A stretch of DNA of 64,000 nucleotides from Reyranella aquatilis (GTDB lineage Bacteria; Pseudomonadota; Alphaproteobacteria; Reyranellales; Reyranellaceae), in assembly GCF_020880995.1 (NCBI RefSeq), contig NZ_JAJISD010000008.1, positions 124,001-188,000 on the forward strand, in the 5' to 3' direction. The translations under genes were made by a program, and so were the position numbers. Below are positions 8,305 through 17,750 of this stretch, piece by piece. How positions within the stretch are numbered: position 1 is the first letter of the stretch; each line of letters starts with the position of its first letter. The notes under the pieces are model-generated. The model saw nothing but the letters and a program-made list of their open reading frames with translations. It made no database searches and was not told the DNA's origin.

Positions 8305-9081
8305 TCAGCGCCAGTTCTTCTTCTTCTTCCAGCGGCGTTCGCCGCGGGCGCTTTCTTCCTTGGCGCCGAGATAGAATTCCTGGATATCCTTGCTGTTCAT
8401 CAGGCGCTCGCAGGTATCGTCCATCACAACGCGGCCGACCTCGAGCACGTAGCCGTAATGAGCCGTCTCCAGCGCCATCTTGGCGTTCTGTTCGACCAGC
8501 AGGATCGAGGTGCCTTCCTCGGCGTTGACCCGGCGGATGATGCTGAAGATCTCCTTGACCAGCAGCGGCGACAGGCCGAGCGACGGCTCGTCGAGCAGCA
8601 GCAGCTTCGGCCGGTTCATCAGTGCCCGGCTGATCGCCAGCATCTGCTGCTCGCCGCCGGACAGCGAGCCGGCCGGCTGCTCGATCCGCTCCTTCAGACG
8701 CGGGAAATAGGTAAAGACCCGCTCGAGGTCCTTGGCGACACCGTCGCGGTCCGTGCGCAGGAAGGCGCCCATCGCCAGGTTCTCGCGCACGGACAGGAAC
8801 GGGAAGACCTCGCGGCCCTCGGGCACGTGGCTCAACCCCAGGCGCACGATCTTGTCGGCATCCATGCGCTGGATCGGCCTGCCCTCGAACTCGATCGTGC
8901 CCTTGAGCGGGTCCAGTACGCCGGAGATGGTCTTGAGGATCGTCGTCTTGCCGGCGCCGTTGGCGCCCAGCACGGTGATGATCTTGCCGCGCGGCACGGT
9001 GAGGCTCACACCGCGGATCGCCATGATCGGGCCGTAGTAGCTCTCGATGTTGGAGACCTTGAGGATCGGATCGTCGCTCAT
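8305..9081 (-). CDS. livF: Branched-chain-type ABC transporter ATP-binding protein LivF
   Basis: This 258-residue ATPase has Walker A GANGAGKT, signature LSGGEQQM, Walker B LLLLDEPSLGL, and the LivF features SHVPEGREVFPFLSV and LLVEQNA. The C-terminus is lysine-rich (KKKKNWR). ATG 9081 has GGAGAAG upstream and lies 12 nt past the livG stop; the longer open frame to 9354 runs into livG. It energises the LivHM permease with LivG at the cytoplasmic face. Confidence 0.93.
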   Translation of the reverse strand: MSDDPILKVSNIESYYGPIMAIRGVSLTVPRGKIITVLGANGAGKTTILKTISGVLDPLKGTIEFEGRPIQRMDADKIVRLGLSHVPEGREVFPFLSVRENLAMGAFLRTDRDGVAKDLERVFTYFPRLKERIEQPAGSLSGGEQQMLAISRALMNRPKLLLLDEPSLGLSPLLVKEIFSIIRRVNAEEGTSILLVEQNAKMALETAHYGYVLEVGRVVMDDTCERLMNSKDIQEFYLGAKEESARGERRWKKKKNWR

Positions 9082-9092
9082 GTCTTCTCCGC

Positions 9093-9847
<755 letters not shown>

Positions 9848-9851
<4 letters not shown>

Positions 9852-10999
9852 CGGTTGCGCTCCGACTTCACGTAGGTCTTCTGTCGCTTGAAGGTCGCCT
9901 TCTTGTAGAGCGGGAAGAGCTGGAAGAAGAGCTTCACCTTGAGCCAGCGGCCGTACAGTCCGTAGGGCTCGAACAGAATGAACATCATGATGATGAGGCC
10001 GTAGATCGCGCCCTTGAGGCCGGCGGCCGAGCCGATCGAGGACATGGTTTCCCGCAACTTGCCGGCTCCCTCGGGCGACATGCCGAGCGAAGAGGCGAGG
10101 CTGGCGCCCAGCACCGGCACGTCGTCCTTCAGGGCCGTCAGGAACGGATCGACCATGACGATGAAGATCGCGCCCAGCACCGCGCCGTGCACGCCGAACG
10201 CGCCGCCGATGATGATCACCATGATGAACTCGATCGAGAGCAGCAGGGTGAACATCTCGGGCGAGATGAAGGACATCTTGTGAGCGAACAGGACACCCGC
10301 CATGCCGGTGAGGGCGGCGCTGATGGCGAAGGACTTCACCTTGTAGCCGGCCAGGTCGATGCCCATGCTCTTGCCCGCGGTCTCCGAATCGCGGATCGCG
10401 ATGAAGGCGCGGCCGGTGGGCGAGCGCAGCAGGTTCAGCGCCAGCAGGATCGATCCGACGAGGACCAGCAGGCAGAGGAAGTAGAAGGCATCGCCGTCGC
10501 GCGGGATCGGCTGGCCAAGGAGATCGATCGTGCGGACCCGCATGCCCTCGTTGCCGTGCGTGACCGATTCCCAGCGCGCCAGGATTTCCTCGACGATGAA
10601 GGCGAAGGCGATGGTGGCGATCACGAGGTAGATGCCGCTGAGCCGCAGGGCCGGGAAGCCGACCATCGCGCCGACCGCGCCGGTGATGATGGCGGCCGCA
10701 GGGAAATAGACGATGAACGGTATGCCCTTGCTCTGCATGAAGCCGGCGGTGTAGGCACCGATGGCGAGGAAGGCGGCGTGGCCAAGGGAGGCCTGCCCGG
10801 TGAAGCCCGTCAGGATGATCAGCGCCACGCCGACGATGGCGTAGATGAAGACGAACACCATCTGGCTCTGGAGGTAGCTGCCGACCAGATAGGGCGCGGC
10901 GATCATCACCGCCAGCAGCACGCCGTAGGACCACCAGTAGCCGCCGTGCTTCAGCAGCTTGATGTCCTGGTTGTAGTCGGTCTTGAAGACGAAACGCAT
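9848..10999 (-). CDS. livM: Branched-chain-type ABC transporter permease LivM
   Basis: This 383-residue integral membrane permease has many hydrophobic segments and the LivM hallmark GQASLGHAAFLAIGAYTAG near residue 70. The loop segment SPTGRAFIAIRDSETAGKSMGID is the conserved EAA-like motif of this family. It begins 4 nt after the livH stop and overlaps livG by the ATGA junction, within the livHMGF operon. The basic C-terminal tail is cytoplasmic. Confidence 0.93.
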
Positions 11000-11003
11000 G
11001 GGC

Positions 11004-11879
11004 TCAGACCTTCTTGCGCATGCTGGGACCGAACAGCCCGTGCGGTCGCACCAGCAGGACGATCAGGAGCACGACGTAGGGGGCGACGTCCTTCCAGCCC
11101 TGCGGCAGGTAGAAGCCGGCCAGCGTCTCGATCACGCCGATGATCAGGCCACCGATCAGCGCGCCGGGGATCGAGCCGAAGCCGCCCAGCACGGCCGCCG
11201 GAAAGGCCTTGAGGCCGAGGGCGAGGCCGACGTTGGAATGGATGAAGGTGATGGGCGCCAGCAGCACCCCCGCCGTCGCCGCAACCGCGGCGCTGATCGC
11301 CCAGATCAGCGAGACCACGCGCTTGACTGGGATGCCCATGTAATAGGCAGCCAGCATGTTCTCCGAGGTGGCGCGCATCGCGGTGCCGAGCCGCGTGTAG
11401 TTGAAGAAGGCATAGAGCACGACACAGAGGATGACGGTGGCCACGATCACGGAGAGCTTGTCGTGCGCGATCACGAGGTCGCCGAGCTTCAGAACGCCGG
11501 TCGAGAAGGGGGTCTCGATCTTGAGGTCGTCGGTGCCCCAGATCATGCCGGCCACGGAGCGCAGGAAGTAGCCGAGACCGATCGTCGCCATGACGATGGA
11601 GAATTGTGGGTAGCCAAGTATGGGCCGGATCAGGATTCGCTCGGTGGCCATGCCGAACACGGCCATGCCGCAGACGGCAAAAAGGAAACCGAGCCAGTAG
11701 TCGAGGCCGACGAGCCCGATGAAGGTAAAGACGAAGAACCCGCCCAGCATCATCAGGTCGCCCTGGGCGAAATTCACGACTTCCGTCGCCTTGTAGATGA
11801 GCACGAAGCCCAGCGCGATCAGGCCGTAGACGCAGCCGAGAGCGATTCCGCTCACCAGCTGCTGGATGAAATCGAGCAT
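11004..11879 (-). CDS. livH: Branched-chain-type ABC transporter permease LivH
   Basis: This 291-residue permease has the LivH hallmarks ALGFVLIYKATEVVNFAQGD near the N-terminus and ENMLAAYYMGIPVKRVVSLIWAISA in the cytoplasmic loop. It is the first gene of the livH-M-G-F-ligase-binding-protein cluster. AGGGGA lies just upstream of the ATG. The short promoter region is shared with the divergent acyl-CoA dehydrogenase gene and holds an operator-like sequence at 11892-11906. Confidence 0.93.
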   Translation of the reverse strand: MLDFIQQLVSGIALGCVYGLIALGFVLIYKATEVVNFAQGDLMMLGGFFVFTFIGLVGLDYWLGFLFAVCGMAVFGMATERILIRPILGYPQFSIVMATIGLGYFLRSVAGMIWGTDDLKIETPFSTGVLKLGDLVIAHDKLSVIVATVILCVVLYAFFNYTRLGTAMRATSENMLAAYYMGIPVKRVVSLIWAISAAVAATAGVLLAPITFIHSNVGLALGLKAFPAAVLGGFGSIPGALIGGLIIGVIETLAGFYLPQGWKDVAPYVVLLIVLLVRPHGLFGPSMRKKV

Positions 11880-11891
11880 TCCCCTACCCTG

Positions 11892-11906
11892 TAAACCGGC
11901 CGTTTA
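11892..11906. promoter_or_regulatory. Operator-like near-palindrome between livH and acyl-CoA dehydrogenase
   Basis: TAAACCGGCCGTTTA is centred on the palindrome CGGCCG with AAA and TTT flanks, offset by one extra C. It lies 12 nt before the livH start and about 115 nt before the divergent gene. This layout resembles TetR-family operators, but no regulator gene is adjacent. Confidence 0.3.
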
Positions 11907-12020
11907 ATGGCTTCGTGTTCAACTCGAATCATAAGACATGGCCGCCCTGAGGAGAGTCAATGGATTTTCGCTCAGTGCAATGTACTGTTCGCAGATCAAG
12001 CGCTGTCACCGGAGATTACC

Positions 12021-13193
12021 ATGTCGCTCGCCGAGCAGGCCCTTCCGTCGGGGAGGCCGCCGTCGCCGTTCTATACCGAGGAGCACGAGGCCTTCCGGAG
12101 CACAGTCCGCCGGTTCGTCGAGCGCGAGATCATGCCCCATGTCGACCAGTGGGACGAGGCGGAGGAGTTCCCGCGCGAACTTTTCCGCAAGGCATCCGCT
12201 GCAGGGCTGATGCAGCTCGGCTTCCCGGAGGCCTATGGCGGCGTCCCGACCGACCCCTTCTTCGGGATCGTCAAGGCCGAGGAGATGGCGCGCCATGGCA
12301 GCGGCGGGCTCAATGCCAGCCTCAACAGCCACACGATCGGCTCCCCGCCCATCGCCGCGCTCGGCCCGGAATGGATGAAGCGCAAGGTGCTGCCCGAGGT
12401 GCTGGCCGGCGAGAAGATCAGCGCGCTCGCCATCACCGAGCCCAGTGGCGGCTCCGACGTCGCGAACCTCAGGACCACGGCGCGGCGCGAGGGTGACCAC
12501 TACGTCGTCAACGGCTCGAAGATGTTCATCACCTCCGGGATGCGCGCCGACTACTACACGGTCGCCGTCCGCACCGGCGGGCCGGGCGCGGGCGGCGTCT
12601 CGCTGCTGCTGATCGAGCGCGACCGCGAGGGCTTCGCCCGCTCCAAGCTCAAGAAGATGGGCTGGTGGGCCTCCGACACCGCCCAGCTCTTCTTCGACAA
12701 TGTCAGGGTTCCGGTCGAGAACCTGATCGGCGAGGAGAATCGCGGCTTCATCGGCATCATGCTGAACTTCAACTCCGAGCGGCTGGGCATGTCGGCCGGC
12801 GCCTGCGGCTACGCCAAGGTCTGCCTCGACGAGGCGATCGCCTACGCCCGCGAGCGACATACCTTCGGCAAGCCGCTGATCGCCAACCAGGTGGTGCGCC
12901 ACCGGCTGGTCGACATGGCGATGCGCATCAACGCCGTGAAGTCGACGCTCGAACTCCTTGCCTACAGGGTCGGGCAGGGCGAGAAGCCGGTCGCCGAGAT
13001 CTGCATGCTGAAGAACCTGGCGACCTCGACGATGGAGTTCTGCGCCAACGAGGCGATGCAGATCTTCGGCGGCGCGGGCTACCTGCGCGGGGCCAAGGTC
13101 GAGCGCATCTATCGCGAGACCAAGGTCATGTCGATCGGCGGCGGCTCGACCGAGATCATGAAGGATCTCGCCGCCCGCCAGATGGGGCTCTAG
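12021..13193 (+). CDS. Acyl-CoA dehydrogenase
   Basis: This 390-residue FAD enzyme introduces the alpha-beta double bond into acyl-CoA. Conserved blocks are ALAITEPSGGSDVANL, MFITSG, the FGKPL helix and the C-terminal FGGAGYLRGAKVERIYRETK. The position that carries the catalytic Glu of medium-chain enzymes (YEGT) reads GGGS, as in long-chain/isovaleryl-type members. In those the base sits in helix G; here LDEAIAY offers a Glu. ATG 12021 follows GGAG; the longer frame to 11907 lacks homologous sequence. It is co-transcribed with the two thioesterases and divergent from livH. Confidence 0.92.
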   Translation: MSLAEQALPSGRPPSPFYTEEHEAFRSTVRRFVEREIMPHVDQWDEAEEFPRELFRKASAAGLMQLGFPEAYGGVPTDPFFGIVKAEEMARHGSGGLNASLNSHTIGSPPIAALGPEWMKRKVLPEVLAGEKISALAITEPSGGSDVANLRTTARREGDHYVVNGSKMFITSGMRADYYTVAVRTGGPGAGGVSLLLIERDREGFARSKLKKMGWWASDTAQLFFDNVRVPVENLIGEENRGFIGIMLNFNSERLGMSAGACGYAKVCLDEAIAYARERHTFGKPLIANQVVRHRLVDMAMRINAVKSTLELLAYRVGQGEKPVAEICMLKNLATSTMEFCANEAMQIFGGAGYLRGAKVERIYRETKVMSIGGGSTEIMKDLAARQMGL

Positions 13194-13658
13194 ATGGACA
13201 AGGACGCGCGCATCGCGCTTTTCCAGCAGTGGTTCTCGGACAATATCCCGCACAGCAAGGCGCTGGGACTGAAGGTGATCGGCGCCTCGCGTGGCTTCGC
13301 CTCGATGCAGCTCGAATGGCGTGAGGAACTCGTGGGCAATCCCGAGACCGGCGTATTGGCGGGCGGACCGCTCACCGCCATGCTCGACGGCTGCTGTGGC
13401 ATGTCGGTCGCCACCATGCTGAAGGCGCCCGAACCCTTCGCGACCCTCGACCTGCGCATCGACTATGTGCGGCCGGCGGAGCCCGGCAAGCCCGTGATCG
13501 CCGAGGCCGAGTGCTATCGCATCACCCGGTCGGTCGCCTTCACGCGCGCCTTCGCCCATCACGGCGACGCCAAGGATCCGATCGCGGCCGCGGCCGGCAC
13601 CTTCATGCTGGGCACCAAGGGCAAGCCGACGCGGCCGCCGCTGGGAGACAAGTCATGA
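13194..13658 (+). CDS. PaaI-family hotdog thioesterase 1
   Basis: This 154-residue single-hotdog protein has the GGPLTAMLDGCCGMSVATML helix and the DLRIDYVRPAEPG strand typical of PaaI-like acyl-CoA thioesterases. The catalytic acid is probably Asp in the MLDGCCG helix. The ATG follows the dehydrogenase stop with no gap, and the 3' end overlaps the next thioesterase by ATGA. It probably hydrolyses an acyl-CoA made by the neighbouring pathway; specificity is unknown. Confidence 0.85.
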   Translation: MDKDARIALFQQWFSDNIPHSKALGLKVIGASRGFASMQLEWREELVGNPETGVLAGGPLTAMLDGCCGMSVATMLKAPEPFATLDLRIDYVRPAEPGKPVIAEAECYRITRSVAFTRAFAHHGDAKDPIAAAAGTFMLGTKGKPTRPPLGDKS

Positions 13659-14116
13659 GCGCGCTGCTCGAACGTCTTGCCGAGGCCCGCAAGGAGGGTA
13701 ACGTCGCCCGCCTGGCCGAGGCGATCCCCTATGCGCGCTGGATGCAGATCGCGCCGGAGAACGGTACCGGCGAGCTGCTGACCCGCATGCGCTTTCACCC
13801 GGAGCTGATCGGCAACACCTTCCTCCCGGCGATCCACGGCGGCACCCTGGGCGCGATGCTCGAGATGGCGGCGATCTTCCATCTCCTGTGGGAGACGGAG
13901 ACCGAGACGGTGCCGAAGATCGTCAACATCACCGTCGACTACCTGCGCTCGGCCCGCCCGGTGGACGTGATCGCCTGCGCCAAGGTGACGAAGCAAGGGC
14001 GGCGAATGGTGAATGTCTTCGCCGAAGCATGGCAGGAGGACCGCTCCCGACCCGTGGCGACGGCCAACGCCCACTTCCTGGTAAAGTCCGACGCCGACGC
14101 TCCGCCGTCGCTTTAG
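13655..14116 (+). CDS. PaaI-family hotdog thioesterase 2
   Basis: This 153-residue single-hotdog protein has HGGTLGAMLEMAAIFHL and VNITVDYLRSARPVDV, the PaaI-type helix and strand. The acidic residue of the helix is Glu (MLEMA) rather than the Asp of thioesterase 1. ATG 13655 overlaps the upstream stop (ATGA). Having two divergent thioesterases side by side suggests either a heteromer or two chain-length specificities. The downstream region holds a repeat-like palindrome. Confidence 0.85.
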   Translation: MSALLERLAEARKEGNVARLAEAIPYARWMQIAPENGTGELLTRMRFHPELIGNTFLPAIHGGTLGAMLEMAAIFHLLWETETETVPKIVNITVDYLRSARPVDVIACAKVTKQGRRMVNVFAEAWQEDRSRPVATANAHFLVKSDADAPPSL

Positions 14117-14124
14117 GTGTCGCG

Positions 14125-14234
14125 GTCGTTCTGAGAGAAGCGCCGAAGGTCCTGTCCTGGCTTCAACGCTTTCTGCGCTGGAAAAGAGGTCCTTCGACTG
14201 CGCCGCCCTCGGGGCGGCTCCGTTCAGGACCACG
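14125..14234. repeat. Intergenic palindromic repeat, copy A (degenerate)
   Basis: The left arm at 14125-14154 contains GTCGTTCTGAG...GCCGAAGGTCCTG. The right arm at 14186-14234 is an inverted relative, with GAGGTCCTTCG and TTCAGGACCACGG. The arms match the inverted-repeat pattern of copies at 17693, 18919 and 38182. It lies between convergent genes and codes for nothing visible. Confidence 0.5.
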
Positions 14235-14242
14235 GATGCAGG

Positions 14243-14740
14243 TCACCCCAGCGGGTTGCTGAGATCCACACCGTAGTGCCGGGCACTACTCGCCATGTAG
14301 TGGTCGCGTCCGTGCACCGGCTCGCCGCGGACCGCGGCATCGACCATGTCGATGAAGGTGTGCCAGCCCATCGCGTTGAGCTTCACGAAAGACTCCAGGA
14401 CCGGCAGGTGCTCCAGGGTGAAGACAGTGCCCTCGGCCGCCGCCGCGAGAGTCAGGATCACGTAGGACTCGGGGTAGGGCGACATGGCGTCACCCGAATT
14501 GTACACGTTCCATGTGTAGGCCAGCCGGCCCGGCGGCTGCCATTGCGTGACGACGCCGCGAATGTGACCGCCCATTAGCGACACGGCGCCGCCCACTCTG
14601 GGTTCGATCCGCCCGTCGCCGTACCAGCCGGGCAGTCGGCCGGGGTCCGCCAGGAAGCCCCAGGCCTGCGCCGGCAGGCAGGGGAGGAGCCTTTCGAAGC
14701 GCACCATATGCGCATGGGTGAATTGCGCGCCGTCGCTCAT
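14243..14740 (-). CDS. SRPBCC-domain protein (AHSA1/START-like)
   Basis: This 165-residue soluble protein has the SRPBCC pattern: an N-terminal VRFERLLPCLPAQAWGFLADPGRL, a central strand set, and a C-terminal helix around GWHTFIDMVDAAV. Such domains bind hydrophobic ligands, but the sequence does not suggest which. It is divergent from the transglutaminase gene with a 38-nt gap. There is no obvious partner gene. Confidence 0.75.
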   Translation of the reverse strand: MSDGAQFTHAHMVRFERLLPCLPAQAWGFLADPGRLPGWYGDGRIEPRVGGAVSLMGGHIRGVVTQWQPPGRLAYTWNVYNSGDAMSPYPESYVILTLAAAAEGTVFTLEHLPVLESFVKLNAMGWHTFIDMVDAAVRGEPVHGRDHYMASSARHYGVDLSNPLG

Positions 14741-14778
14741 GGACTTTCCCGCCTCTTGCCTTAAAGGAATTGCCGCAG

Positions 14779-15519
14779 ATGGATTACGATTCCCTCAAGA
14801 CCGTGAGCGACGACGTCGTTCGCGACGGCGCCAGCTTCGAGGCCTATCGGCAATCGGGTGATCTGATCGATTCACAACACCCGACAATCGTGGCCTATGC
14901 AAGGCGCGTGGCCGGCAATGGCAGTGACCGTGAGAAGGCGCTGCGCCTCTATTACGCCGTGCGCGACGAGCTGCGCTATGATCCCTACAACACGCCGATG
15001 CGGCGGGAAGCCTATCGCGCCAGCGCAACCGTCGAGGCGGGGCACGGATACTGCGTGAACAAGGCGGGCGTGCTGGCCGCGGTCTGTCGCGCCGCCGGAA
15101 TTCCCGCGCGTCTGGGCTATGCCGACGTGCGCAATCACATGACGACGCAGCGGCTCTCGGAACTGATGGGCAGCGACGTCTTCCACTATCACGGCTATAC
15201 CGACGTCTGGCTGGACGGGCGCTGGATCAAGGCGACGCCCGCATTCAACCGCGAGCTCACCGACAAGTTCGGCCTGAAGCCGCTCGACTGGGACGCCGTG
15301 GGCGATTCGATCTACCACCCGTTCGACCTGAGCGGGCGGCGTCACATGGAATACCTCGCCTATCGCGGCGTCTTCGCCGACATCCCGTTCGACGAGATCC
15401 GGGACGCCTTCCGCCACTACTACCCGCGCCTGTCGAAGGCGCAGGAGGAGATGGCGCCCGGGGGAGATTTCGGTGCCGAGGGCGCGGCAGAATCAGGGAT
15501 CGGGGCAAAGACCACGTGA
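14779..15519 (+). CDS. Transglutaminase-like cysteine protease domain protein
   Basis: This 246-residue protein has the transglutaminase-like core: Cys92 in GYCVNKAGVLAAVCRAAGIPAR and His138 in HYHGYTDVWLDGRW. The third catalytic position, normally Asp in a VDP-like turn, reads Thr in KATPAFN, so Asn157 or another residue may substitute. There is no signal peptide, so it is cytoplasmic. ATG 14779 is preferred over TTG 14770 because AAAGGAA is better spaced. Its stop overlaps the start of the MFS gene (GTGA), so the two are co-translated. Confidence 0.8.
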   Translation: MDYDSLKTVSDDVVRDGASFEAYRQSGDLIDSQHPTIVAYARRVAGNGSDREKALRLYYAVRDELRYDPYNTPMRREAYRASATVEAGHGYCVNKAGVLAAVCRAAGIPARLGYADVRNHMTTQRLSELMGSDVFHYHGYTDVWLDGRWIKATPAFNRELTDKFGLKPLDWDAVGDSIYHPFDLSGRRHMEYLAYRGVFADIPFDEIRDAFRHYYPRLSKAQEEMAPGGDFGAEGAAESGIGAKTT

Positions 15520-16730
15520 ACCTCGCACCGCGGTCGCCCGCCTACATTGCCCTGCTGGTGGCGCTGGGCAGTTTCGGCCCGCTCACGATGAGCATCTACA
15601 CGCCGGTCATGCCGTCGGTCGGTCACGAACTGCTGGCGACGCCGGAGAACGTTAAGCTGACGCTCACGACCTACATGCTGGGCTTCGCCGTGGGCCAGCT
15701 GTTCTACGGGCCGCTCAGCGACCGCTTCGGGCGGCGGCCGGTCCTGCTGGGCGGGCTGCTGTTCTTCACGATCACGAGCTTCGCCTGTTCCTTCGCTCCC
15801 TCGATCGGCGGGCTGATCGGCCTGCGCATCCTGCAGGGGCTGGGCGCGGCGTCGGGATCGGTGCTGGGCCGGGCGCTGACGCGCGACGCCTACACGTTCA
15901 AGGAAATGCCGCTGGTCATGAGCTGGATCTCGCTCGGCCAGAACATCGCACCCTCCCTGGCGCCGACCGTCGGCGGCTTCCTCGGCGAATGGGCGAGCTG
16001 GCGCGCGACCTTCTGGTTCGTGGGCGGCTTCGGCTCGATCCTGTTTCTGGTCACGCTCGCGGGCCTTCGCGAGACCAACAAGTTCCGCAGCGAGCGCATC
16101 GACCTGTCGAGTCTGCTGCGCGGATCGGGGGAGATGCTGCGCGACCGCCGCTTCCTCGGCCACATCCTGCCGCTGGGTTTTGCCTTCGCGATGAACTTCG
16201 GGATGCTGGCCGGTGTGCCCTTCGTGCTGCAGGAGAGCATGGGATTCAGCCCGCGCGAGTTCGGCCTGATCGTGTTGCTCTCGGTCGGTGGCTTCACGCT
16301 GGGCACCTTCGTGAACAACCGGCTGGTAGGCCGCGTCGCACCGGTCGATATCATCATGTTTTCCGGTTGGTTCCACGTTGCGGCACTGGTCGGCATGGCG
16401 GCTCTTTCGCTCTCCGGCATCGTCACCTGGTGGGCCATCGTCGGGCCCCACATGCTGTTGAGCTTCGGCACCGGCATGATCGTGGCCAACGCCAATGCCG
16501 GTGCCGTGGGCATGTATCCGAGACTGGCGGGCACGGCCTCGTCGCTGGCTGGCCTCGCCCAGATGGGCATGGGCGCGATGGGTACCGTCGCCGTCGCGGC
16601 GCTCTCGGTCGTCGGCAGCCGCTACATCGCGATGCCGATGGTGATCGGACTGGCGCCCTTCGCCGTCGCGACGGTGCTGAGCGCGCGGTTGTTGCGCGGC
16701 GAGCCGCGGACACCGAAACTGGATCAATAG
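15516..16730 (+). CDS. Bcr/CflA-type MFS multidrug efflux transporter
   Basis: This 404-residue major facilitator has about 12 hydrophobic helices, with N-terminal SFGPLTMSIYTPVMPSVG, motif A GPLSDRFGRRPVLLGG, and the GLGAASGSVLGRALTRD helix typical of the Bcr/CflA drug:proton antiporters. It starts with GTG overlapping the preceding stop by 4 nt. It probably exports a small toxic compound; the substrate is unknown. Confidence 0.88.
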   Translation: MNLAPRSPAYIALLVALGSFGPLTMSIYTPVMPSVGHELLATPENVKLTLTTYMLGFAVGQLFYGPLSDRFGRRPVLLGGLLFFTITSFACSFAPSIGGLIGLRILQGLGAASGSVLGRALTRDAYTFKEMPLVMSWISLGQNIAPSLAPTVGGFLGEWASWRATFWFVGGFGSILFLVTLAGLRETNKFRSERIDLSSLLRGSGEMLRDRRFLGHILPLGFAFAMNFGMLAGVPFVLQESMGFSPREFGLIVLLSVGGFTLGTFVNNRLVGRVAPVDIIMFSGWFHVAALVGMAALSLSGIVTWWAIVGPHMLLSFGTGMIVANANAGAVGMYPRLAGTASSLAGLAQMGMGAMGTVAVAALSVVGSRYIAMPMVIGLAPFAVATVLSARLLRGEPRTPKLDQ

Positions 16731-16749
16731 AAGAGGGAGAGAGAAGACA

Positions 16750-17673
16750 ATGGCGAACATGCTGAAGGACAAGGTCGTGCTGGTCACCGGCGCGGGCGGC
16801 GGCATCGGCCGCGAGATGGCGCTGCTGGCGGCCAAGGAAGGCGCCAAGGTCGTGGTCAACGATCTCGGCGGCGCGGTCGACGGCGAGGGCAGCGGCAGCG
16901 CGACGGCGGCCGAGAAGGTCTGCGCCGAAATCGCGGCGGCCGGCGGCCAGGCCGTGCCGAATGGCGACAGCGTCGCGGATCCGGCCGGCGCGGAGCGCAT
17001 GGTCAAGGCGGCGGTCGAGAATTTCGGCCGCATCGACGGCGTCATCAACAATGCCGGCATCCTGCGCGACCGCATCTTCCATCGCATGAGCCACATGGAC
17101 TGGAAGATGGTGATCGACGTCCATCTCAACGGCTCGTTCAACACCAGCCGCGCCGCCGCCAACTACTTCAAGGAACAGAAGTCGGGCGCGTTCGTGCACT
17201 TCACCTCGACCTCCGGCCTCGTCGGCAACTTCGGCCAGGCCAACTATTCGGCGGCCAAGATGGGTATCATCGGCCTGTCGCGCTCGATCGCGCTCGACAT
17301 GGCGGCGTTCAATGTCCGCTCGAACTGCATCTCGCCGTTCGCCTGGACGCGCATGATCGGCACCATCCCCGCCGACACCGAGGCGCAGAAGGCGCGCCTG
17401 GAGCGCTCCAAGAAGATGACGCCGGCCAAGATCGCGCCGATGGCCGTCTACCTGCTGTCCGATTCGGCGCAGGAGCAGGGCATCACCTCGCAGATCTTCG
17501 GTGTGCGCATGAACGAGATCATGCTGTTCAACGCCAACCGCCCGGTACGCTCCGTGCATAACTCCGAGGGCTGGACCCTTGAGGACATCGCCGAGCACGC
17601 CGTGCCGTCCATGAAGCCCTACTTCACCGACATGAAGCGCTCGCCCGAGTACTTCACCTGGGATCCGATCTAG
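16750..17673 (+). CDS. SDR oxidoreductase of the MFE-2 / 3-hydroxyacyl-CoA dehydrogenase type
   Basis: This 307-residue SDR has TGAGGGIG, VVNDLGG (the acidic NAD-binding end of beta-2), NNAGILRD and the catalytic segment STSGLVGNFGQANYSAAK. The GG-DG insertion after VNDLGG and the GILRDRIFHRM segment are typical of peroxisomal multifunctional enzyme 2 and its bacterial homologues, which oxidise (3R)-hydroxyacyl-CoA. A purine-rich AGGGAGAGAG precedes the ATG. It follows the MFS gene by 19 nt and may be co-transcribed. Confidence 0.88.
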   Translation: MANMLKDKVVLVTGAGGGIGREMALLAAKEGAKVVVNDLGGAVDGEGSGSATAAEKVCAEIAAAGGQAVPNGDSVADPAGAERMVKAAVENFGRIDGVINNAGILRDRIFHRMSHMDWKMVIDVHLNGSFNTSRAAANYFKEQKSGAFVHFTSTSGLVGNFGQANYSAAKMGIIGLSRSIALDMAAFNVRSNCISPFAWTRMIGTIPADTEAQKARLERSKKMTPAKIAPMAVYLLSDSAQEQGITSQIFGVRMNEIMLFNANRPVRSVHNSEGWTLEDIAEHAVPSMKPYFTDMKRSPEYFTWDPI

Positions 17674-17692
17674 GTCCCAGACGCCAACAGCC

Positions 17693-17729
17693 CCTCATCC
17701 CGCGAAGGTAACGCCTTTGCGGGATGAGG
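17693..17729. repeat. Intergenic palindromic repeat, copy B (16-bp hairpin)
   Basis: CCTCATCCCGC at 17693-17703 pairs with GCGGGATGAGG at 17719-17729. The stem continues through one G-T pair and AAGG/CCTT to a 5-nt TAACG loop, giving 16 bp. No T-run follows, so a simple terminator is unlikely. The arm resembles the TCATCCCGAGCGAAGG arms of copies C and D. Confidence 0.6.
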
Positions 17730-17750
17730 TTCGCCAACCGGAGTTGAGAC

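Noticed and set aside
11960..12496. ATG 11960 with a good GAGGAGAG before it, opening a 178-codon frame
   Set aside because: It is out of frame with the acyl-CoA dehydrogenase, which covers most of it. At most it is a short upstream reading frame; I could not support a gene.
15420..17162. A 580-codon minus-strand frame across the MFS and SDR genes
   Set aside because: Both plus-strand genes have full family motifs. The antisense product is low-complexity and spans unrelated genes.
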